The position numbers were made by a program, and so were the translations under genes. Positions 8,278 to 22,544 of a DNA stretch of 64,000 nt are shown in pieces (position 1 is the first letter of the stretch; each line of letters starts with the position of its first letter). The DNA comes from Planctomycetota bacterium (lineage in GTDB: Bacteria; Planctomycetota; Brocadiia; JAADGH01), in the NCBI GenBank assembly GCA_013152475.1, contig JAADGH010000078.1, positions 155,916 through 219,915 on the forward strand. The letters run 5' to 3'. The notes under the pieces are model-generated. The model was not told the DNA's origin. It was given only the letters and a program-made list of their open reading frames with translations, and did no database searches.

Positions 8278-10056
8278 ATGAGCAGAACCACCGCAAGGCG
8301 ATTGACGCTGGCCGTTGTCCTCTCGCTGTTTGTGTATGCGCTTGCCTGTTACTCCCCCATCAGTTGGTCGCCGGACGGGAAGTACGTCGCGTTCGTCCAA
8401 TCGGTGGAAGGGGAGAAGGAGGGGGAACTGGTCCCCGAGCTGTGGTTGGTGGATGTGACGGCCAACCGGGGCGAACGCATCGCCGCCGGCAAAGCCGCCT
8501 TTAGCGCGCCCGCGTGGTCGCCGGACGGCGCGAAGATTGCCTTCATACAGACCGACGCCGAGTCCCTGCCGCAAAAACCGGACGCCGGGACGGGGATGAA
8601 GGCCTCGCTGGTCCTGTACGACATGAAGTCGAAGAAGACCGCGAAGGTCTGCGACACCTTTGTGCCTGTGGGCCGCGATGATACCGGTACGATACTGCGC
8701 GTGGCCCGGCTCGCGCCGACCTGGTCGCCCGACGGCCAGAGGCTTGCCTTCGATCACATGGCACGGGGAAAGGACACAAAGGTCATGATGACGGACCTGA
8801 ACGGGAACACGAAGGTCGTTCTCGAAAATGCCATGTACCCGCAGTGGTCGCCGGATGGGGTGTGGATCGCCTGCCTTTTCAAGTCCAACGATCCGCTCAC
8901 CCGGATGATGAAAACAGGCGCGAAGATCATGGCGGTGCGCGCCGACGGAACGGGGCAGAAAACCATAGCCGATTACATTCCCGTCGACTATAAGCACGTG
9001 GACGATCCGGTTCGAATCGCATGGGCGCCGAACAGCCGCCAGATCGCGTTTGCGTCGCGAGTGTCACCCATGAAAAGTAGATATGGTATCTTCCTCGCCG
9101 ACCTCGACGGCAAGAAGACCCCCTTCATACTGGGAGAGAAAAACGCGGAGGTCAGCAATCCGGCGATGACGCGGGACGGCAAGCAGGTGGCCTTTGTGAG
9201 ATGGCAGGAAAAGGAAGACCAGGATACCGGGGAGTTCACCATCGTCGCCGTAGATGTGATACGGGGCAAGGAGCGCGTCCTCGCCCGCGTGCCAGGGAAG
9301 GACAGGGGGCAGGTCGCGAGCCTGTCCTGGTCTCCGGATGGGAACTGGTTGGCGTATCGCTGGCAGATCCGGGTGGTCCGATTGGTCCGGGCCGACGGCT
9401 CGGAGCAGAAGGAACTTAGCGCGGACCCGACATCGCTGGCCGCGCTCGTGGAGGAGTACGGGAGCCTGGCCGGGAAAGCGCGCGACAGGGGGGCATTCGG
9501 CAAATCACGCAAAAACGCGAAGCGGGCCATTGCATATGCCGACGACTTTGCGCGGCGGTTCCCGACGTCGAAGACCTACGGCGACGCCATGATCACCAAG
9601 GCGAAGTGCCTATTGATGCTGAACCGGCCGCAGGCCGCCGCCGATCTTCTCGACAGCCTCTCCTTCGCCCGGCCGAACCCGAAGGCCGAGCGCCAGGCCC
9701 AGTTCCAACTTGCGCAATGCCATGTCGCCTTGGGGCAATACCGCGACGCCCTGGCCATCTGGGGCGGCCTGGCGGAACTTTTCCGTAAAGACCCGATTGC
9801 GGAACAGTCACGAACGCGAATTAAAGAGATTGAGGCAGCGCTGGCCAAGGCGCAGAAACTGACCGGGCAACTGACAAAGAAAAAGGACCCCGCCGCCTTT
9901 CTTGATCTGGCGGAGGTGTACTCGGAGAAGCTTCTCGACCCGAAGAAGAGCACCGAGGCGCTGCAGAGCCTGCTCAAGGAATTCCCCAACAGCAAGGAAG
10001 CGAAAGAGGCGAAAGGCTTGCTGACGAAGATCAAGGAGAAGTTCGCAAAGGAATAA
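8278..10056 (+). CDS. TolB/PD40-type beta-propeller lipoprotein with C-terminal TPR-like region
   Basis: Start ATG 8278 (MSRTTARRLTLAVVLSLFVYALAC lipobox); repeated W/SPDGxxxAF motifs; helical repeats near the C-terminus. Confidence 0.8.
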   Translation: MSRTTARRLTLAVVLSLFVYALACYSPISWSPDGKYVAFVQSVEGEKEGELVPELWLVDVTANRGERIAAGKAAFSAPAWSPDGAKIAFIQTDAESLPQKPDAGTGMKASLVLYDMKSKKTAKVCDTFVPVGRDDTGTILRVARLAPTWSPDGQRLAFDHMARGKDTKVMMTDLNGNTKVVLENAMYPQWSPDGVWIACLFKSNDPLTRMMKTGAKIMAVRADGTGQKTIADYIPVDYKHVDDPVRIAWAPNSRQIAFASRVSPMKSRYGIFLADLDGKKTPFILGEKNAEVSNPAMTRDGKQVAFVRWQEKEDQDTGEFTIVAVDVIRGKERVLARVPGKDRGQVASLSWSPDGNWLAYRWQIRVVRLVRADGSEQKELSADPTSLAALVEEYGSLAGKARDRGAFGKSRKNAKRAIAYADDFARRFPTSKTYGDAMITKAKCLLMLNRPQAAADLLDSLSFARPNPKAERQAQFQLAQCHVALGQYRDALAIWGGLAELFRKDPIAEQSRTRIKEIEAALAKAQKLTGQLTKKKDPAAFLDLAEVYSEKLLDPKKSTEALQSLLKEFPNSKEAKEAKGLLTKIKEKFAKE

Positions 10057-10068
10057 CCCTTCGACGCC

Positions 10069-10740
10069 TTGGCGCATCCCATGCTGGAAGTCATTGAGAG
10101 AATCTGCTCTTCCGTCTGCCACACGCTGCCCGACCGAACGTTTTGGTTCGGCGGCGCAGCGCTGCCGCTTTGTGCGCGGTGCACCGGTGTCTACGTGGGT
10201 TTTCTCCTGACGATGGCCGGCTTCGCATGCACTCGGCTGCGTCGGTGCACAGTGGTTTCGGGAAAGCTCTTGGCGCTGAACATCCTCCTGATCGTTCTGT
10301 TCGGCGCCTGCGGGTTTGCAGGGCTGTACGGCGCGCTGGCCCTGTCGGAGTACCCGAGACTGCTGCTGGGGCTTTCGTTTGGTTTCGCCATCGCGACCTT
10401 TGCCTTTCCCCTGACACGCGGGTGGCTGCTGGGGATGGAGTGTCGCTCGTGGGACGGCAAGGACAGGCTCCGGTTTCTCTGTCTGCTTGCCGGCTTGCTC
10501 CCGGTGAGCCTTGCCATTCAATCGGGTTGGGCGTTTCTGTTCTGGCCGGTGTCCCTGCTGGCGGTTGTGGGCCTGATCGGTTCGCACTTCCTGGCCGATA
10601 TCCTGATTCTGAGCTGGCTGTTCAAGCCGCGGAGACGATCTATCGCCTGGGGGGCCGCCGTCCCCGCACTTGCGGCGATTATGTGCACGGGCGAGTTTTT
10701 CTTCTACGCTGCATGGCGGCACTGGTGGAACGTTCTGTAA
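10069..10740 (+). CDS. DUF2085 family membrane protein
   Basis: SSVCHTLPDRTFWFGGAALPLCARCTGVYVGF signature and several TM segments. Start (TTG) uncertain. Confidence 0.8.
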   Translation: MAHPMLEVIERICSSVCHTLPDRTFWFGGAALPLCARCTGVYVGFLLTMAGFACTRLRRCTVVSGKLLALNILLIVLFGACGFAGLYGALALSEYPRLLLGLSFGFAIATFAFPLTRGWLLGMECRSWDGKDRLRFLCLLAGLLPVSLAIQSGWAFLFWPVSLLAVVGLIGSHFLADILILSWLFKPRRRSIAWGAAVPALAAIMCTGEFFFYAAWRHWWNVL

Positions 10741-10761
10741 GTTCGCTCTGAGGAGAACCAA

Positions 10762-13700
10762 ATGAGATTACGGATAGCGTTGCCCTTTTTCTTCCTGACG
10801 GCCGTCATGGCCATGGCCCAGGATGCGCCCAGGCCGGGGCGCAAATCCGCCGTCTGCCCGCGCAGCAAGTTCCCCGTCACCATCGACGGCAAGCTGGACG
10901 ACTGGAAGGACGTGGACGGCAACCAGGGAATCGTCATCGGCGAGGCGGACCGCATCCACAAATCTCAGCACTACCGCGGCCCCGAGGACGCCTGCGCCAT
11001 CCTTTACCTGAAGTGGGACGACGAGAAGCTCTACGTCGCGGCGGTCGTCACCGACGACATCGTGCGCAACACCAACTCCGGCCCCATCAACAACCAGAAT
11101 GGCGACGGCATCCTGATTTGCTTCGCGCCCACCATCCCGCCGGGCAATCAAGCAAAGCGTGTGGACTACACCTACTCCTATATCCTCACCCCAGGCGACT
11201 TTGGGGACGTCAAGCCGCAGATGCAGATTGTGAAGGGGGACAAGAAAACAACCTGCGAACGCGCCGCCCGGAGAACCAAACACGGCTACCAGTTGGAGGC
11301 CGCCTTTCCGCTTGCCCTCCTGCCGGAGCTCCGGCCTGAACCGGGTAGGACGGTCGGCTTTGAGGCATGCCAGTATGAGGGCGACCGCATCGCCCTGCCC
11401 ACCCTCCGCACCGAGATCCTGGCATGGAACAGCACGAAGGACCGCATGGATGCGTCGGAGTGCGGAAAGCTTACCTTTACCGGTCCCTTGCAGCAGGGGC
11501 CGGCGACGTCGCCCGGCGAGGTGTATGCCGAGGTCATGATCCAGAAGCCCTTCAAGCCAACCGGCCCCTATGCGGCCCGGAAGATCACCGAATCTTTCGC
11601 CACCCGCGGCGTGCCGTTGTCGCTCTACTTCGACCGGGCCGAGCGGGACGAGATTCTGGACCGGGCCGGCGACAAGCGGTTCCCGGTGCGCCGAATGCTC
11701 GAACGCATGCTCGTCGTATGCGATTCCTACCTGGAGACGTGGAAGCCGAAGCGCTACGAGATGAAGTCCCTGACCGTTGCGAACGCGGAACAGGTGAGCA
11801 AGGTCGTCCATCGTCTGGGCCTGGCCTTCGTCCTCACCGAGGAGGCCGTGTACGCCGACCTGGCGCGGCGCACGCTCCTGCAGATGGCGGAGACGGTGGG
11901 CAACTGGTCCGGCGATCTAACGGACGATCAGAAGGTACAGGTTGCCGCCACGCTCTCCCACGCCCTCGCCGTCGGGTATGACTGGGTGTTCAACGCGCTG
12001 AACGACGAGGAGCGGAAGACGCTGCTCAATGCTATGGTCGAAGCCGGCGCCCGGCTCGAAGCGGCGGGCAAGGGGCGCTGGGCCCTCGCCGTGCTCGGCA
12101 TCGCAACGAGAAAGCACAACGAGAAGGCCGACGCCTGGATGAAGCTCGGCGAGGACGCGGTGCGCAATCTGGCCAAGAGCGGGTGGGGCAAGACGGCGGA
12201 TGAGATCGAGAACGCCCTGTGGCGGTTCCTCCTGGTCGCCGAACCGCTGAAGCGAACGGCGGGCCGCGACCTCTACCTCGAAATCGGCCTGGCCGAACCG
12301 GCAAGCCGCCTGATGACGCTGCGGCGGACGAAGGTGGCCGACGGATGGGCGATTGATCCCTTGCGAATCTGTCTCGGGACGAACACCAAGGCGGCGCTGG
12401 CGCTGAAGATCGCGGGCGAGTTCGCAAATCCGAATTCCATGTGGTTCTATGGGGTCTGCTTTCAGGAGTTTCCGACCTCCTCGAACGGGCCGGACGATGT
12501 GTATTCCATCCTCTGGTTTGACCGCCGCGTGAAACCCGAAGCCCCGGACTGGTTCAACGAAAAATCTCAGGCGTTGCTTCTGAAGGAGCTCAAGGAGCGC
12601 GTGGTTGCGGAAGAAAGGAGCGACGCCCTCGAACGGTCGAAGGCCCGCATGGCGCCGAAGCGGAAGACGGTACAGGAGCAGATCACCCAGCCCGTCCCCT
12701 TCTCGGCGGAGTGGCTGAAGACTGTGGATGAGAAGGTGCTGGATGACTTCCAGGTCACCGTCAAGCCCGAGCTACTCAAAGTCCATCCCCGGCTCTACTA
12801 CACAGCCGATGACCTTCCTCTCCTCCATGCCCGGGCCGAGAGCACGCATCAGAGGCCCTGGCGGGCGTTCATGGATTTGATGAAGAAGTCCGTCACACGG
12901 AAATATCGATCGCTCCGGGAGCTCAGCAAGAGTTCGACGCCGACAGGCCGTGGCACCGGCGACCGGACGGCCACGTATGGCATCGCCTACGGCCTGACCG
13001 GCGACGACGCCTTTGCCGAACTGGTCAAGCGTCATATACTCGGCATGTGCGGCGAGTTCCCGTGGGAGGCGAACCGGACGGACCTCGTCCACGGCCACGC
13101 CCTGGCCGGGCTGGGCATCGCTTACGACTGCGCCTACCCCTACCTGATGCCCGAGGAGAAGGTGCTCGTCCGCGACACGCTCATCAAGCAGGCCGGCATC
13201 ATGGCCGACGGCTTCGGCTATCTCCTCCGCGGCAAGACCGGCGCCGAGAAGAAGAAGCTGGCCGAGGAGTTGAAAAAGATTTATGCCGACCCCCGGCGCG
13301 GCGGCACGGCTCGGAAGTGGCGGAGGCCGGCCTCGGCCAACAACCACAGTTGGATCCAGAAAACGGGCCTGGCTATCGCGGCGACGGCGATTCTCGACGA
13401 GTGCCCCGATGCGAAGGAGTGGCTCAAGCGCGTGCGGTGGGAGTATGAGAAGGTCCTCCAGATCCACGGACCCGACGGCGCATCGTGCGAGGGCGGGGGG
13501 ATGTACTGGTCGTACGGACTTCAGTGGATGCTCAAATACCTCGAGTTACTCTACCACACCAGCGGCGAAGATCTCTACGACAGCGCCTGGTTGGAGAATA
13601 CAGGCTATTACCGGCTCTATATCATGACGCCCGACCGGGCGCACGTGGTGAACTTCGGCGACAACCCCACCACCGTCGGGCGCCGGGGGTTCCTGGAATA

Positions 13701-15120
13701 CCGCCTCGCCTCGGAGTTCCGCGAAGAGTACGTCCAATGGCTGGGAGAGACGCTGACCTACGAAGAGGGGATCATCGGCCCGCCGGGCGCGCCCTTCTGG
13801 AACCTCTTCTGGTACGATCCGTCCCTTGATCCGAAGGCGCCGGACACGCTGCGGCCGTACCGGTACTTCAACGATCTGGAAATGGCGACGATGCGGACCG
13901 ACTGGGGCAAGGATGCGACGATGGTCGCCTTCCGCTGCGGTCCGCCGGGGGGCTACTCCGTGCATCGGCACGGGGCCGGCGGCTACGGCCATGCCCAGCC
14001 GGATCAGAACCACTTCATGTTGTTTTCCGGTGGCGAGTTCCTTCTCAGCGATCCGGGCTACTCACGGTGGAAACTGACGCGGGAGCACAATACCATCCTC
14101 GTGGACGGCTACGGCCAGGTGGGCGAGCAGGAGCACTGGTTCCATCGGAAACTCGACGAGGACCAGTTCGGGCGGATTGAGGAATTCTTCGGATCAAAGA
14201 CGTACTGCTACGTTCGGGGCAATGCCGCACCTGCCTACCACTACAAGAAGAACGATCCGAACAAGCGGGGGAACGTGGAGGAGCCGGAAGACCTGGACCT
14301 CACCAAGTACCTCCGTCACCTCCTTTTTGTGGGCGGCAAGTACCTGGTCACCTTTGACGAGATCGAAACCGCCTCGCCCCGTCGGATCGACTGGCTGCTG
14401 CACTCCGAAAGCCCCTTTGAGGTGGGAGGCGAGCGGGAGTTCACGGCGAAGCAGGGCGACATGCGTCTGGCCGTGAAGGTGGTCGAACCGGACCGCATCG
14501 AATACAAGACCGGGCCAATGATGGTGCGGGTAAGCGTGAAATGGAAGCCCGATGGCAAAGTGGACTATTCCGAAGTCCCCTCGCAGAAGGGATACGTCCT
14601 GGACCTCTGGCCTGCCAACAAGACCACCTCGGTCTACTTCCTTGCGGCCTACTATCCCTATAAGGCAGGCGAGGTGGGCAGCGTGCCGGTCATCCGAAAG
14701 ATATCGGGCGACGGGTGGGTCGGCATCACCGTGGCCTCCGAGACCGTCACGGATCGGGTCATCTTCAACACGAGTGGCGGAGGCGTGAAGGCTGATGGCA
14801 TTGCCACCGACGCGGCGCGATGCGTCGTCGGGACCGATGTCGAAGGCAAGGTCAAGCGCTTCGTTCTCCACAGCGGCACGGTGTTGAAGGTGGGGGATCG
14901 CGTGTTTGCCCAACTGGGCCGCCCCGCCGTGGTAGTATCCGATGGCAGACGAACCGAGATTCGGTGCAACGAGGCGATGGCCGCAGAGGTGTTCGTGCCC
15001 CAGCGGCCGACAACGGTATTCCTGAACGACAAAGAACGTGAGATTGTGTATAATGGAAACACGAATCTCTTGCGTGTTCAACTTCAGGAGGGAGACAACA
15101 AACTGGAGGTCGAGTTTTAG
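10762..15120 (+). CDS. Heparinase II/III-family protein with N-terminal CBM9/DOMON-like domain
   Basis: 1452 aa with signal peptide; FPVTIDGKLDDWKDVDGNQGI (CBM9-like); RHGAGGYGHAQPDQNHFMLFSGGEFLLSDPGYSRW (heparinase II/III-like core). Confidence 0.85.
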   Translation: MRLRIALPFFFLTAVMAMAQDAPRPGRKSAVCPRSKFPVTIDGKLDDWKDVDGNQGIVIGEADRIHKSQHYRGPEDACAILYLKWDDEKLYVAAVVTDDIVRNTNSGPINNQNGDGILICFAPTIPPGNQAKRVDYTYSYILTPGDFGDVKPQMQIVKGDKKTTCERAARRTKHGYQLEAAFPLALLPELRPEPGRTVGFEACQYEGDRIALPTLRTEILAWNSTKDRMDASECGKLTFTGPLQQGPATSPGEVYAEVMIQKPFKPTGPYAARKITESFATRGVPLSLYFDRAERDEILDRAGDKRFPVRRMLERMLVVCDSYLETWKPKRYEMKSLTVANAEQVSKVVHRLGLAFVLTEEAVYADLARRTLLQMAETVGNWSGDLTDDQKVQVAATLSHALAVGYDWVFNALNDEERKTLLNAMVEAGARLEAAGKGRWALAVLGIATRKHNEKADAWMKLGEDAVRNLAKSGWGKTADEIENALWRFLLVAEPLKRTAGRDLYLEIGLAEPASRLMTLRRTKVADGWAIDPLRICLGTNTKAALALKIAGEFANPNSMWFYGVCFQEFPTSSNGPDDVYSILWFDRRVKPEAPDWFNEKSQALLLKELKERVVAEERSDALERSKARMAPKRKTVQEQITQPVPFSAEWLKTVDEKVLDDFQVTVKPELLKVHPRLYYTADDLPLLHARAESTHQRPWRAFMDLMKKSVTRKYRSLRELSKSSTPTGRGTGDRTATYGIAYGLTGDDAFAELVKRHILGMCGEFPWEANRTDLVHGHALAGLGIAYDCAYPYLMPEEKVLVRDTLIKQAGIMADGFGYLLRGKTGAEKKKLAEELKKIYADPRRGGTARKWRRPASANNHSWIQKTGLAIAATAILDECPDAKEWLKRVRWEYEKVLQIHGPDGASCEGGGMYWSYGLQWMLKYLELLYHTSGEDLYDSAWLENTGYYRLYIMTPDRAHVVNFGDNPTTVGRRGFLEYRLASEFREEYVQWLGETLTYEEGIIGPPGAPFWNLFWYDPSLDPKAPDTLRPYRYFNDLEMATMRTDWGKDATMVAFRCGPPGGYSVHRHGAGGYGHAQPDQNHFMLFSGGEFLLSDPGYSRWKLTREHNTILVDGYGQVGEQEHWFHRKLDEDQFGRIEEFFGSKTYCYVRGNAAPAYHYKKNDPNKRGNVEEPEDLDLTKYLRHLLFVGGKYLVTFDEIETASPRRIDWLLHSESPFEVGGEREFTAKQGDMRLAVKVVEPDRIEYKTGPMMVRVSVKWKPDGKVDYSEVPSQKGYVLDLWPANKTTSVYFLAAYYPYKAGEVGSVPVIRKISGDGWVGITVASETVTDRVIFNTSGGGVKADGIATDAARCVVGTDVEGKVKRFVLHSGTVLKVGDRVFAQLGRPAVVVSDGRRTEIRCNEAMAAEVFVPQRPTTVFLNDKEREIVYNGNTNLLRVQLQEGDNKLEVEF

Positions 15121-15122
15121 AC

Positions 15123-17396
15123 GTGAAGATGAAGATGTTGTTGCACATAATCGGTGTTCTCCTGGTCGCGGCGGCTGTACTGGCCCAGGAGCAGGAGGAA
15201 GTGGGGATCAAGGATGTTCCGATGGCCTCCCTGTCGATTCGGGTTGTGGCCAAGGAGACAAGGGAGCCCATTCCGGAGGCGAAGGTCCAGGTTTTCGGCG
15301 GGCAGGTGGGCACGACGGACCCGGATGGGATCGCCCTGATGGACAACCTGCCTACGGGACGCTGCCGCGTGGTCGTTTCGAAAGAGGACTTTGCCACCGC
15401 CTATCAGTACGTCAACCTGGAGCCGGACAAAGAGGCCTCTCTTGAGGTCGCCCTCGGCCCCGAGGGCAAGATCATCGGCATCGTCACGAACGAGTACGGC
15501 GAGATTCTCCGCGACGCCACCTGCTCCATCTACACAAAAGAGGGGCGCCTGGACCGCGAGCCGCTTGACGAAAATGGGATCTTCACGATCGACGGCCTGT
15601 CGATCGCGGAGAGCTACACCCTTCAGATCTACCAGGCGGAGTACTGCACGAAGACCCTGACGGACGTGAAGATCCCGGAGGAGACGCGCCTTCTCACCCT
15701 GGAGATCGCGCTCGACACCGGAGGGTATGTGAAAGGCAAGGTGACCGACATGCGGGGCAGGCCGGTGGAGGGCGCTCATGTCACGGCCTCCGGTTCGAGA
15801 TCGACAGCCGACACCGATGCCGAGGGCGTCTATGTCCTCGACAAGCTGCCCCTCCAGAAGACATGGCTTCGCGTGACCGCGCCGAAGTGCGCCCCCGACC
15901 GGCGCCAGATCACGCCTGCGCGGGATGGAACCACGGTGAACTTCCGCCTCTCGCCCGGGAGCCGCCTCGCCGGGCGTGTGATGGGTGAGGAAGGCAAGCC
16001 GCTCGATCAGGTCGCGGTCCGGGTGTACGCCAGCTCCTTCGGCTATGTGGGCGAGATGGTAACCGGCGAGGACGGCCGCTTTGCATTCGACTCTCTGCCC
16101 GACGAAACCGTGATTCTCTACTGCCGCACCCCTGAATACAGCGATCCTCGAACACGAGTGAAGCCCGGCCAGAAGGACATGGTGGTTACACTCTATCGCT
16201 CAGGCCACATCCTCGGGAAGGTCGTGGATGAGGCAGGCAAACCCGTCACGGAGTTCCGCGTGTTTCTCGGCTTGGATCGAACACAGAAAGGCGACCGCCG
16301 GCCGAGCTACCCGAGCCGGTTTCCCTACCGCACGGGTCTGCCCGTATTCGCTGCCGACGGCGCCTTCCGAATCGAGGGGGTGACGGTGGGGGCCCCGTAC
16401 CGCATCACCGTCTCCGCCCGCGACTACGCCACGGCGACCGAGTCGCGCGTCATGGGCATTCCCCTTGAGAAGGACGATGTGGTCACCATCGTGGCCGATA
16501 AGGGCCGGACCTTTTCCGGGAAGGTCGTGGATGCGGCGTCGCAGAAGCCGGTGGCCGGCGCCGAAGTCATTCTGTCTGTCCAGAGACCGGGTCGCCACAG
16601 CAGCTCCCGCTACAAACGCTCCCATGTGTCCAGCAATCTACCGGCGGGGTCCCTGAGCTGTTCGAGCCGGGACGATGGAACTTTCCGGTTGGACAATGTG
16701 TCCCCTCGGGGGTACTACGTCATAGTGACCCACCCGGACTACGCCGATCTGTCCGCGGGCTATGTTCGTTTCTCCCCGTCGTCCAAGAACGTCAAATCGA
16801 AGAACCAGACCTACGTCGACATCCCTCCCGCCACAGAACGTGGGATCAAGGGCGCGCTCCTCAGGCTGAGCAAGGGCGCCACGATCTCGGGCATCTGCTA
16901 TGGCGAGGATGGGAAGCCCGCAAGCGGCGCGCGGGTCGTTCTGTCGGGGGTCAGGTATGTGACGACGAACGGGGACGGGACGTATCGCTTCGACAAGATC
17001 CTGCCGGGGCGATACTATCTGAGCTTTTACGAGATGACCCCACGCTCCTCAAAGTCGGCCCGGACCTATCGCAGCCGGTACGTTACGGCGGAAGCCGATG
17101 AAGAGATCACGGTGGACTTCCGCCCTCAGGAAGGATTGACACTGACCGGGCGTGTCGTCGGGAACAAAAAACTGCGGAGGAGCCTTCGCATCCGGGTCCA
17201 GGAGCTCAGCGACGCGAGGGCATCGGTCAGCACAGCCACCGACTCCAAAGGCCGATTTTCCGTCAAGGGTCTGAACCCCGGGCGCTACCTGGTAAGTGCG
17301 CTCCGCTACAAGAACCGCCGGTATCAAACGATCTCCAAAAAGACGGTGGCCGTGTCGGAGGAGAAGACCCCTGCCGTGATCCTTCGCCTGAAGTGA
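15123..17396 (+). CDS. Secreted multi-repeat carboxypeptidase-regulatory-like (CarboxypepD_reg) protein
   Basis: Signal peptide and repeated G.V.D..GKPV.GA.V / T..DG.F.FD.LP.G.Y modules. Confidence 0.8.
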   Translation: MKMKMLLHIIGVLLVAAAVLAQEQEEVGIKDVPMASLSIRVVAKETREPIPEAKVQVFGGQVGTTDPDGIALMDNLPTGRCRVVVSKEDFATAYQYVNLEPDKEASLEVALGPEGKIIGIVTNEYGEILRDATCSIYTKEGRLDREPLDENGIFTIDGLSIAESYTLQIYQAEYCTKTLTDVKIPEETRLLTLEIALDTGGYVKGKVTDMRGRPVEGAHVTASGSRSTADTDAEGVYVLDKLPLQKTWLRVTAPKCAPDRRQITPARDGTTVNFRLSPGSRLAGRVMGEEGKPLDQVAVRVYASSFGYVGEMVTGEDGRFAFDSLPDETVILYCRTPEYSDPRTRVKPGQKDMVVTLYRSGHILGKVVDEAGKPVTEFRVFLGLDRTQKGDRRPSYPSRFPYRTGLPVFAADGAFRIEGVTVGAPYRITVSARDYATATESRVMGIPLEKDDVVTIVADKGRTFSGKVVDAASQKPVAGAEVILSVQRPGRHSSSRYKRSHVSSNLPAGSLSCSSRDDGTFRLDNVSPRGYYVIVTHPDYADLSAGYVRFSPSSKNVKSKNQTYVDIPPATERGIKGALLRLSKGATISGICYGEDGKPASGARVVLSGVRYVTTNGDGTYRFDKILPGRYYLSFYEMTPRSSKSARTYRSRYVTAEADEEITVDFRPQEGLTLTGRVVGNKKLRRSLRIRVQELSDARASVSTATDSKGRFSVKGLNPGRYLVSALRYKNRRYQTISKKTVAVSEEKTPAVILRLK

Positions 17397-17409
17397 GCCC
17401 CGCACCATA

Positions 17410-17634
17410 ATGACCCGCGGCAAGCCGCCCTTCGTGCCGGAGTATGAAGACAAGGTGATCCGTGAGGAAGGGAACACGGAGATCGTCCAGGACAAGGCCG
17501 GCCGCTGGCTCCGCTGCTTCAAGGGCCGGCGGCATGGTTTCATGTCGGACCACATCAAGCACGCCGTCTCGTCCGAGAAGGACTGGGAGGAGAACGTCGC
17601 CCCCCGCAAGCGCGTCTGCGAACTGGACCACTGA
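17410..17634 (+). CDS. 74-aa ORF resembling an internal piece of UroD-family (MtaA/CmuA-type) methyltransferases; possible gene remnant
   Basis: PPFVPEYEDKVIREEGNTEIVQDKAGRWLRCFKGRRHGFMSDHIKHAVSSEKDWEENVAPR matches a pattern I recall from UroD-like proteins. No catalytic barrel follows. Confidence 0.45.
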   Translation: MTRGKPPFVPEYEDKVIREEGNTEIVQDKAGRWLRCFKGRRHGFMSDHIKHAVSSEKDWEENVAPRKRVCELDH

Positions 17635-17653
17635 CCGCACGAATCCCGCTCTA

Positions 17654-17683
17654 TTGACATTGCTTCTCCGGCCCGTGTATGAT
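17654..17683 (+). promoter_or_regulatory. Sigma-70-type promoter candidate for the ASKHA protein
   Basis: TTGACA-N18-TATGAT in an intergenic region. Confidence 0.6.
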
Positions 17684-17737
17684 GATATTTAAAGGCGCTA
17701 TCTGAGCTTCTGTTTCCTTGCAATTGGGATCATTCTC

Positions 17738-19593
17738 ATGGCCAAGACGTATCGTGTGACGTTCGAGCCGGAAGGGCGAAGCGTGTTCGCCCTGGAGGGG
17801 ACCACGGTGATCGAGGCCGCCGGCCGGGCGGAAATCATCCTGAACCTGCCGTGCGGCGGCAAGGGCACCTGCGGGAAGTGCAGGGTGGAGGTCCCCGTTG
17901 GTTCCCCGCCCCACTCCGAAAAGGAGCTGGAGCACCTGAACGAGGACGAGGTCCGCCGCAATGTCCACCTGGCCTGCCAGACACACATCCATGCGGACAT
18001 GACGATCAACATTCCGAGTGAGACGCGCTTCTTCGAGCAGAAGATCCTCGTCGAGGGCGCCGGCCGCGAGGTCGCCCTCGAACCCGGCGTGAAGAAGGTC
18101 TTCGTGAAGGTGAAGGAACCGTGCCTTGAGGACCAGACGGCCGACGTGGATCGCGTGCTCGAATCGGTCAAGGACATGGCCTCGGACGCCCGCGTGGACC
18201 TGGATACCATCCGTACGGTCCCCGATCGGCTCCGGGAGGGCAAGTTCAAGATTACGGTGGTCCTGAACGGGAACGAGCTGCTGTCCATCGAGGGAGGCGA
18301 CACGACCGAGCACACCTACGGCGTTGCCTTTGACATCGGCACCACAACGATCGTGGGGATGCTGCTCGACTTGAGATCGGGCAAACTGGTCGCGACGGCA
18401 TCGCGCACGAACCCGCAGGTGGTCTATGGGGACGATGTCATCAGCCGCATCAGCTACGCCATGGAGAACAAGAACGGCCTCGCCGAGCTCCAGGAGCGCG
18501 TGGTGGCGGCGATCAACGAGATCATCGCCGAGATATGCCGCCAGGCCGGCGTGAACCGCCGGCATGTCTACGAGGTCTTCGCCGTCGGCAACACGACCAT
18601 GCACCACCTGCTGCTGGGGGTCCACCCGAAAAACATCGCCCAGGCGCCCTACGTGGCTGCCGTGCGGAAGTCGATCGAAACCAGGGCCGCCGACCTGGGC
18701 ATTCACATCAACGAATACGGGCGCTTCCATGCCATGCCGAACATCGCCGGTTTCGTCGGGGGCGATACCGTCGGCGTCATCCTGGCCGCGGGGATGATGC
18801 ACAGCGACGATCTGAAGCTGGCCATCGACATCGGCACCAACGGGGAGCTGGCCATGGGGACGAAAGACCGCATGATCTGCTGCTCCACCGCCGCCGGCCC
18901 CGCCTTCGAGGGCGCGCGGATCAAGTTCGGCATGCGGGCGGCCGACGGGGCCATCGAGAAGGTGGTCATTCGCGACGACGTGGAGGTCAACGTCATCGGC
19001 CGCGCCCGGGCCCGTGGGCTCTGCGGGACGGCGCTGATCGATGCCGTCGCCGAGCTTCTGCGGGTGGGCGTCATCGACTCCACCGGAAAGATCCTTGCCC
19101 CGGAGGAGGCGAACGGCGACGTCCCCGATGCCGTCAGGAAGCGAATCGTGCCCGGAGACATGGGATACGATTTCGTCCTCGTCCCTGGCAGCGACACCCC
19201 GTCGGGCCAGCCCGTCCTCCTGATCCAGAAGGACGTGCGCGAGGTGCAGCTCGCCAAGGGGGCCATCTTCGCCGGGATTCAAATCCTGAAGCATGAACTG
19301 GGTGTAAAGGACGAGGACATTACCGAGGTGCTCCTTGCCGGGGCCTTTGGGAACTTTATCCGCCGGAGCATGGCCAAGCGGATCGGTCTCTTGCCGGACA
19401 TCCCCACCGACCGGATCAAGTTCATCGGCAACGCCGCCGGCGCGGGGTCGCGGATGGCCCTCGTCGCCAAGGGCTGCCGGCGCGAGGCGGAGCGCATCTC
19501 CGCCGAAACGGAATACATTGAGCTCGGAGGGCGGCCCGACTTCCAGAACGAATTTATGATGGCGATGATGTATCCGGAGAGGCTGAACCACGA

Positions 19594-19597
<4 letters not shown>
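17738..19597 (+). CDS. ASKHA-domain corrinoid-activation protein (RACo-like, N-terminal [2Fe-2S] ferredoxin, DUF4445)
   Basis: LPCGGKGTCGKCRVEV...HLACQT Fe-S ligands; GVAFDIGTTTIVGMLLDL and KLAIDIGTNGELAMG ASKHA motifs. Confidence 0.9.
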
Positions 19598-22501
<2,904 letters not shown>

Positions 22502-22544
22502 ATATATTTGTGGCAAGTGTTCCTTTTTAATAGGAGGTGGAAGT

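Noticed and set aside
17651-19591. 646-aa minus-strand ORF
   Set aside because: Antisense to the ASKHA/RACo-like gene; Asp/His/Val-rich translation with no motifs.
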